Shown here in pieces: positions 58,895 to 64,000 of a DNA stretch of 64,000 nt (position 1 is the first letter of the stretch; every line of letters starts with the position of its first letter). The position numbers were made by a program, and so were the translations under genes. Under the pieces are notes generated by a model that did no database searches, was not told the DNA's origin, and saw only the letters and a list, made by a program, of their open reading frames with translations. Source of the stretch: Senimuribacter sp049852125 (GTDB lineage Bacteria > Bacillota > Clostridia > Peptostreptococcales > Anaerovoracaceae); contig NZ_CP187532.1 of NCBI RefSeq assembly GCF_049852125.1, positions 1,550,001 to 1,614,000 of the forward strand, given 5' to 3'.

Positions 58895-58910
58895 ACACAA
58901 TATATTGTGC
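58895..58910. promoter_or_regulatory. NrdR box
   Basis: ACACAATATATTGTGC is a near-perfect match to the NrdR consensus acaCwAtATaTwGtgt. NrdR represses ribonucleotide reductase genes when ATP/dATP signals are high. Only one box is seen; the second box usual one to three turns away is not convincing. Confidence 0.82.
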
Positions 58911-58933
58911 TAATTTAAAAATGAATCAACCAA

Positions 58934-58962
58934 ATTATACTATTCATACCCCTTCAGGTCAA
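58934..58962 (-). promoter_or_regulatory. Promoter of nrdDG
   Basis: Minus strand TTGACC (58962-58957), 17-base spacer, TATAAT (58939-58934). The NrdR box starts about 17 bases downstream of the expected start point. Confidence 0.75.
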
Positions 58963-58983
58963 TACCAAACTTGCAAAATTATA

Positions 58984-59008
58984 AAAGGACCGGTTGCATA
59001 AAGCAACC
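58984..59008 (-). terminator. Terminator of the GNAT gene
   Basis: GGTTGC (58992-58997) and GCAACC (59003-59008) with a 5-base loop; the minus strand continues GGTCCTTTTAT. The stem is short. Confidence 0.6.
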
Positions 59009-59054
59009 AGCCCAGTCATTGCAAAGCATATGCAAAAAAATTTTTTCTTCCTGT

Positions 59055-59591
59055 CTATTTATGAAGCTTGTCATAATATTCTGCGCGCAGCATAGATTTC
59101 AATTGCAGATTTACATATTTTCCATTTTTCTTTCCGGCATTCCGCATCAATCCCTCGTTCATGAAGCCAACCTTTTCATACAGAGCCGCTGCCGGTTTAT
59201 TTTTCTCGAAATGATCCAGAGTAACTCTTTCCATATGGAGGTGTATAAACGCATACTCCAAAACCAGACGCAATGCTTCCTCTCCCAAGCCTTTGCCCCT
59301 GTTTTCGACATCTGCAATATAGATCCTCGTAATGTCAAGGGAATCATCAGCTCTGTTGATTCTGGACAGATAAACCTTACCAATCGGCTTGTCCTCCGGT
59401 TTCAGGGTAATAGTAAACTGCAGCTTTGTCGGATCCATGCTGTATCTGACAAACTCTTTGACAATCTGCTCATAGTCCCTGTCCTCATCGATTGTAAGGA
59501 ATTCTGTTACCTCCGGCATCACTTCCCATTCTGCGAAATACCTACAGTCGTCAAAAACAGTCTCCCTGACAATTAAGTTCTTTGATTCCAT
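59055..59591 (-). CDS. GNAT family N-acetyltransferase (RimJ/RimL-like)
   Basis: A 178-residue acetyltransferase. KPIGKVYLSRINRADDSLDI near 68-87, the CoA loop VENRGKGLGEEALRLVLEYA near 94-113 (Q/RxxGxG/A type) and LDHFEKNKPAAALYEKVGF near 124-142 define the GNAT fold, closest in style to RimJ/RimL and SpeG-like members. The substrate (protein N-terminus, small amine or ribosomal protein) cannot be told. Single-gene unit between nrdD and the divergent lipoprotein gene. Confidence 0.88.
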   Translation of the reverse strand: MESKNLIVRETVFDDCRYFAEWEVMPEVTEFLTIDEDRDYEQIVKEFVRYSMDPTKLQFTITLKPEDKPIGKVYLSRINRADDSLDITRIYIADVENRGKGLGEEALRLVLEYAFIHLHMERVTLDHFEKNKPAAALYEKVGFMNEGLMRNAGKKNGKYVNLQLKSMLRAEYYDKLHK

Positions 59592-59744
59592 CTTTTCTCT
59601 CCTGTCAAATCTTAAAATTATGTGAAGTTTCCTGAAAACGCTACTAAATTCTTCACGTTTATGGTATCATTATATATGATTTTTCATACAAAAGAAACGA
59701 CTATTTTCAAAAAAACAAAAAAACATGAACAAAGGAGATTGTCA

Positions 59745-61166
59745 ATGAAGAAACTGACAGCATTGATTTTGATTATCGCCATGACCTTTTCCTGCATGCT
59801 CTCTCTCTCCTCCTGTAAAGAAGAAGAAGAGGATCTTTCCGCAAAAATCGAAGAAAAGGTCGTCGCATATATGACTGATCTGCGGGATTCTGCTGATACG
59901 CTAACTTCTAACGAAGCAATCCAGAATTATCTGCAAAACTGGGCTAAGGCAAAAGGGATAGCATGCACAGCAGATCAGAGTGGCAATATCATCATGAGTA
60001 TTAAACCCAGCGACGAATACAAAAAAGCCGCTCCAACCGTACTTGTCTGCCCTTATGACGGTCAAACCTTCCGAACCAGTATTGAACCTGTGGCAATGGC
60101 GCTTTACGCTGCCAAGAACAATGAGAACACAGGTAAGTTAACCATAATCTTTACCGCAGAAAACGGTCACGATTACAGCGGCATTAAAGCTTTAAGCCAT
60201 AAGTACTTTACTGATGAGACAAAGGTGTTCTGCCTCAACGGCGGCAGCAGGAACATGTGGTCTGTAGAATCCGGCGGATGGTCCTCTTACACTTTCACAG
60301 GAAAGGCCAAATATACACAGGCTACCGGAGACAAAGCATTCCGTATCAGAATTACCGGTCTTCCTGGAGGTATTCCGGATTCCAAAATTTCATCCTACCC
60401 TAACCCGATCAAAGAAATAGGCAGTCTTCTTGCCTATTTCAAAACCAACGCTTTGATCTTCGAACTAGCAAAGGTCACCGGCGGCAACAGCGGCAATCTT
60501 TATCCAAAGACAGCGTCTGCAACGATCGTCATCGATGAGAATGATTTAGAAAAGTTCCAGAGCCGCATGGATACGGCCATTGAAAACTTTTACGATCACT
60601 ATGAGGATTTTATAGAGGAAAATCCCGACGTTTCCTACACCTACAAAGAAATTGATCCTCCAGATGAGGTTCTGACGCAAAACAGTCTGAACAACTTTGT
60701 CAGCGAACTGTACACACTGTTGGACGGCGTCTATTATAAGGATGAAGATGAAAATCTCGTATCCATTACCAATATCGGCTCTATAAGGTGCAGGGATGGA
60801 AAATTCACCATCTCAGCCGCTGCAAACAGCCTTCTCGCTCACAACCTCAGCGAAATTGATCAGGACTATAAAACAATCTGCGGTCTGGCTAATTTCAAAT
60901 ACAGAAAATCTGACAGTCAGGAACCGTTTACTGGCAATGCAGATACTGCATTCGTTCAGGCAGTTATGACAGCCTTCGATCAATACGCAGATGCTGAAAT
61001 GGAGCTAAAGACATGCGTTTCCTCCACAAACGCAAGCTACATCCATCAATTGAATCCAAGAGTTGAAATCATAAACGTATCCGTTAACGACGAACGTCTG
61101 GAACGCTATACAGGTACGCTTATCACCTATCTGCTCAATCTGGAGCATGAGGAAAAAAATAGCTGA
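59745..61166 (+). CDS. Lipoprotein with degenerate PepD-like (M20) fold
   Basis: A 473-residue protein starting MKKLTALILIIAMTF at 59745 (AAAGGAG upstream). A signal peptide ends in the lipobox LSSCKEE, so it should be anchored outside the membrane. The body tracks cytosolic aminoacyl-histidine dipeptidase PepD in order: APTVLVCPYDG, LTIIFTAENGHDYSG, KVFCLNGGSRNMWSVESGGW, FRIRITGLPGGIPDSKI, LAKVTGGNSGNLYPKTASAT. The metal ligands are altered: HxD is YxD, the TEE pair is AEN, and the Asp of the NLDSE loop is Gly. It is probably not an active metallopeptidase; peptide binding is a guess. Monocistronic, divergent from the GNAT gene. Confidence 0.75.
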   Translation: MKKLTALILIIAMTFSCMLSLSSCKEEEEDLSAKIEEKVVAYMTDLRDSADTLTSNEAIQNYLQNWAKAKGIACTADQSGNIIMSIKPSDEYKKAAPTVLVCPYDGQTFRTSIEPVAMALYAAKNNENTGKLTIIFTAENGHDYSGIKALSHKYFTDETKVFCLNGGSRNMWSVESGGWSSYTFTGKAKYTQATGDKAFRIRITGLPGGIPDSKISSYPNPIKEIGSLLAYFKTNALIFELAKVTGGNSGNLYPKTASATIVIDENDLEKFQSRMDTAIENFYDHYEDFIEENPDVSYTYKEIDPPDEVLTQNSLNNFVSELYTLLDGVYYKDEDENLVSITNIGSIRCRDGKFTISAAANSLLAHNLSEIDQDYKTICGLANFKYRKSDSQEPFTGNADTAFVQAVMTAFDQYADAEMELKTCVSSTNASYIHQLNPRVEIINVSVNDERLERYTGTLITYLLNLEHEEKNS

Positions 61167-61170
61167 ATTG

Positions 61171-61211
61171 AAAAACGGGAGAGCCTGTAAGTGGTTTTCT
61201 CCCGTTTTTTT
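61171..61211. terminator. Bidirectional terminator between lipoprotein and EamA genes
   Basis: AAAACGGGAGA (61172-61182) and TCTCCCGTTTT (61198-61208) with T runs on both strands, serving convergent genes. Confidence 0.9.
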
Positions 61212-62106
61212 AATACGCTTTTGTCTTCTTCTCTTTGCTTCTATCGCGAATAATTGGAATCGCTACAGCTATCAAAATCAAAATACAGCTGGCCAGCTTC
61301 GGCAGCGGTAGCTTCTCACCTAAAAACAAAACGCCGAATATGACACCGGAAACCGGCTCCAGCATACTGAAAATAGCAGCGTCGCCAGCGCCAATCAATC
61401 GAACGCCGACAATCAGCAGCACATAGGCAAACGCGGAATTGGCGATAGCCAGAACAAAGGTCAGCAGCATAGGCTTCAACGACAAATCATATATAATATC
61501 TCCGCCCGGTAAATCCACTACCGCGGTAACCGCCGCGTTGACAATACACATATAAAACATAGATTTCATGGAATCCATCCGCCCGATAGCGCTGTGTTCG
61601 ATTCCCTGCATATACGCGGCATAAGTTACTGCAGAAATCAGAGCTAGCACAATACCCGTAACAGCAAAGGAGTTACTGCTTCCTGAGGCCAGTACAACTC
61701 CAAGCGTAGCCAAAATCAAGGCAATAATTTTATACTTATCCGGCCTTTGATGGAATAGAATCCAGCCTAAAAGCACTGTAAACATCGGATAAAGAAAATG
61801 CAGGGTTGTAGCCAGCCCGACACCAATATACTGATATGATTCGTATACTAAAAAGGTTGTACTGACGCTGAACAGACCACTAACGACAAACAGAACGGCA
61901 AAGTCCCGTAAACTGATCCAGAGATCCACTTTCCGGATCAAGAGCATGATAAGCAAAACAGGAACAGCCATGGCGTTTCTATAAAATGTCAGCGTCATGG
62001 CATTGCTGCCCAGATCAAAGGACAGACTGGCTAATACCGGCGTAATCCCAAAAACCAAAGCAGAAGCTACCGCACAGAATACGCCTTTTCTAGTTCTGCT
62101 GTTCAT
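61210..62106 (-). CDS. EamA family transporter
   Basis: A 298-residue membrane protein with ten hydrophobic helices in two EamA (DMT) repeats: ASALVFGITPVLASLSFDLG near 14-33 in the first, and ALISAVTYAAYMQGIEHSAI near 155-174 with LEPVSGVIFGVLFLGEKLP near 252-270 in the second. The substrate of such exporters is usually an amino acid or metabolite. Its start overlaps the metH stop by 4 bases, so it is cotranscribed; export or uptake of a methionine-cycle compound is possible but unproven. Confidence 0.9.
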   Translation of the reverse strand: MNSRTRKGVFCAVASALVFGITPVLASLSFDLGSNAMTLTFYRNAMAVPVLLIMLLIRKVDLWISLRDFAVLFVVSGLFSVSTTFLVYESYQYIGVGLATTLHFLYPMFTVLLGWILFHQRPDKYKIIALILATLGVVLASGSSNSFAVTGIVLALISAVTYAAYMQGIEHSAIGRMDSMKSMFYMCIVNAAVTAVVDLPGGDIIYDLSLKPMLLTFVLAIANSAFAYVLLIVGVRLIGAGDAAIFSMLEPVSGVIFGVLFLGEKLPLPKLASCILILIAVAIPIIRDRSKEKKTKAY

Positions 62107-64000
62107 AATACTTCTTTTGCTGCATCAGCAGACTCTTTCGCGTCTTTTACATAGTAATCCGCGCCGATCTCCTTGGCGTAATCCTCTGTCAAAACGGCGC
62201 CGCCAACCATAATTCTACAATCAGGCGCCGCGGCCTTCACCGCCTGAATCGTCTCTGCCATACTGCCCAGGGTCGTTGTCATCAAAGCCGATAGTCCTAC
62301 CAATTTGACATGATCACGAATTACGGCATCAACTACAGCCTGAGGCTCCACATCCTTACCCAGATCAATGACATGATATCCATAATTATCGAGAATTACT
62401 TTTACGATATTCTTTCCGATATCGTGAATATCGCCCTTTACCGTAGCGATCACAATGGTTCCCCGACTCTCCTGCTGTCCTCCGGAGGATTGTATCTTTT
62501 CCTTGATTACATCGAAAGCGCTTTGTGCAGTAGAAGCGCAAAGCATCAGCTGCGGGATGAAAATAGCGCCCTTTTCGAAATCCTGTCCGGCCTGATCTAA
62601 TATCGGAATCAAGGTTCGGTTGATCACATCCATAGGCTCGCGATTTTCAAGCTCGGCCGAAATCAGCGATTTACACTTCCCGCTTAACCCATTCATGATG
62701 GCGTAAGCGATTTCACCGCTTTCTGCTGTTTCAAAAGCCGCTTCCTGATGCCCGGATGCCTCTGGCTTTCCGGCAGACACACTTTGACTGACGCCATTTG
62801 CCGCAGGAACAGCCGCAGACAGCTCCTGACTGTATTTCGAAATGTAGTCCCTTGCTCCTTTGTCCATGTTCATGATCAGACGATATGTATCTACGGCGCG
62901 AACCATATCAGGCGCTCCAGGATTCATAATAGGTAAATCCAGTCCGCTGGTCAAAGCCATCTGAAGAAAGTTATGATTGATCAACGACCTGTTCGGCAGG
63001 CCAAAGGAAATATTGGACACGCCAAGCACCGTCTTCAACCCCATGGATTCTTTTACATATCGAATTGCCTTCAGCGTATTCGCCGCGTTTTCCTGCTCAG
63101 CCGAAACCGTAAGGGTCAGACAATCGATATATATATCCCGCCGTGGTATTCCCAAAGCCAGCGCGCGTTCTAAAATTCTTTCGGCAATCTCTACTCGCTT
63201 TTCTACAGTCTTCGGAATGCCGTCCTCATCTAATGTCAAGCCGACCACGGCAGCTCCGTATTTTTTCACGATGGGTAAAATTGCAGATAGAGACTTTTCT
63301 TCACCATTGACCGAATTAACGATAGCTTTACCGCTGTAGACCCGCAGCGCTGCTTCAATAACCTCAGGATCATTGGAATCAATCTGCAGCGGCGCGTCAG
63401 TAATGCCCTGCAATGCCTTGACAATGTTTACAATAACTTTTTTCTCGTCAATCCCAGGCACGCCGGCATTTACATCCAGTATTTCCGCCCCATCTCTTAC
63501 CTGATCGGCAGCCTGGCTCAGAACATAATCCATATCCCCGTTTTTTAACGCCTCTTTTAACTTTTTCTTTCCTGTCGGATTGATTCTCTCTCCTATAATC
63601 CGCGGCTGATCAATAATAACGGTACGCTCTGGTGTACATACGGCAGCCGAAATTTCAGGATTTTGCGGCACATACGCCTGCTTATCAAAGATATGCCGCA
63701 GGGCTTCGATAAACGCTGGCGTCGTTCCGCAGCAACCGCCCACAATCTTAACGCCCAAAGGAATCAGCTCCGCTGTAACCGAGGCAAAATCTTTTGCGTC
63801 CACATGGTATATTCCAGTGGCTGGATCCGGCAGTCCGGCATTCGCCTTAGACACCATAGGCAAAGTCGTCCACTGCGCCAGTTCTTCCATCAAAGGTCGA
63901 AATTCCGCAGGTCCCAGAGAACAATTCATACCTACCGCATCCGCTCCCAAGCCTTCGCATACCATAGCCATCGCCTTTACCTCCGTACCTGTAAAGGTTC
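62103..64000 (-). CDS. metH: Cobalamin-dependent methionine synthase, 5' end beyond window
   Basis: The frame is open to the right edge, so the first part of the homocysteine domain is outside; upstream codons still read TFTGTEVKAMAM, as expected for MetH. Visible domains: end of the homocysteine-binding barrel with zinc Cys in IVGGCCGTTPAFI, pterin-binding barrel from RIIGERINPTGKKKL through ILDVNAGVPG and PLQIDSNDP, B12 cap, and B12-binding domain with the axial His in KGDIHDIGKN. The protein ends right after the B12 domain: the reactivation domain of E. coli MetH is absent, as in other short Clostridia forms. It needs a separate reductive activator. Confidence 0.94.
   Translation of the reverse strand, partial: TFTGTEVKAMAMVCEGLGADAVGMNCSLGPAEFRPLMEELAQWTTLPMVSKANAGLPDPATGIYHVDAKDFASVTAELIPLGVKIVGGCCGTTPAFIEALRHIFDKQAYVPQNPEISAAVCTPERTVIIDQPRIIGERINPTGKKKLKEALKNGDMDYVLSQAADQVRDGAEILDVNAGVPGIDEKKVIVNIVKALQGITDAPLQIDSNDPEVIEAALRVYSGKAIVNSVNGEEKSLSAILPIVKKYGAAVVGLTLDEDGIPKTVEKRVEIAERILERALALGIPRRDIYIDCLTLTVSAEQENAANTLKAIRYVKESMGLKTVLGVSNISFGLPNRSLINHNFLQMALTSGLDLPIMNPGAPDMVRAVDTYRLIMNMDKGARDYISKYSQELSAAVPAANGVSQSVSAGKPEASGHQEAAFETAESGEIAYAIMNGLSGKCKSLISAELENREPMDVINRTLIPILDQAGQDFEKGAIFIPQLMLCASTAQSAFDVIKEKIQSSGGQQESRGTIVIATVKGDIHDIGKNIVKVILDNYGYHVIDLGKDVEPQAVVDAVIRDHVKLVGLSALMTTTLGSMAETIQAVKAAAPDCRIMVGGAVLTEDYAKEIGADYYVKDAKESADAAKEVL

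Overview
The window is a stretch of core chromosome from an anaerobic, spore-forming, low-G+C Clostridia. Sporulation genes (spo0A, spoIVB, a BofC-like gene, a degenerate SpoIVFA-like gene, ylbJ, an alpha/beta SASP), the oxygen-sensitive class III ribonucleotide reductase nrdDG, acetate kinase and Firmicutes-type gene orders all point there. A family such as Anaerovoracaceae (old Family XIII) would fit, but that is a guess from gene style. About 50 genes are recognisable, nearly all on the minus strand, as expected for one replichore arm. No rRNA, tRNA or CRISPR array was seen.

Layout, left to right (most operons are read right to left). 1-707: 5' part of a SAM methyltransferase. 873-10710: purine operon purE-C-M-N-O-H-D-L, with split formyltransferase and cyclohydrolase, no purF, and a candidate PurBox pair upstream. 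10923-19613: hybrid histidine kinase, phosphosugar mutase, VanY-type lipoprotein, alaS, ireB, ruvX. 19815-22766: a 64-residue protein and nifS-iscU-mnmA (iron-sulfur and tRNA thiolation). 22845-26869: comEA, BofC-like, spoIVB, spo0A and small genes. 26952-30732: two linked radical-SAM-family genes, an HD protein and a degenerate M23 protein. 30790-32970: rplU-rpmA-obgE. 33134-34514: SPFH membrane protein and a small ribbon-helix-helix protein. 34711-44368: asd-uppP-ftsK-rimO-pgsA-cinA, then LexA-controlled recA with a nitroreductase. 44545-46985: divergent dapA, then rpmF and ackA. 47107-48220: an insertion sequence between ackA and tmcAL. 48237-52110: tmcAL, ylbJ, a coiled-coil protein, coaD, rsmD. 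52296-55870: SASP, recG, Asp23, a small membrane protein, a repeat-rich gap, rpmB. 55996-58874: nrdG-nrdD with an NrdR box. 59055-64000: a GNAT acetyltransferase, a degenerate PepD-like lipoprotein, an EamA transporter and the 3' part of metH.

Most of this is housekeeping. The less ordinary signals are an IS481-like element flanked by a 26-bp direct repeat, two families of palindromic intergenic repeats, ribosomal protein L21 with an added C-terminal helix-extension-helix domain next to an L27 without its cleavable leader and without the Prp protease gene, a BofC-like protein encoded next to spoIVB, a secreted PepD-like lipoprotein that has lost its metal ligands, and several hairpins that enclose or abut ribosome binding sites. 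I found nothing that amounts to a clear new multi-gene system. All calls come from reading the sequence; no database search was run.
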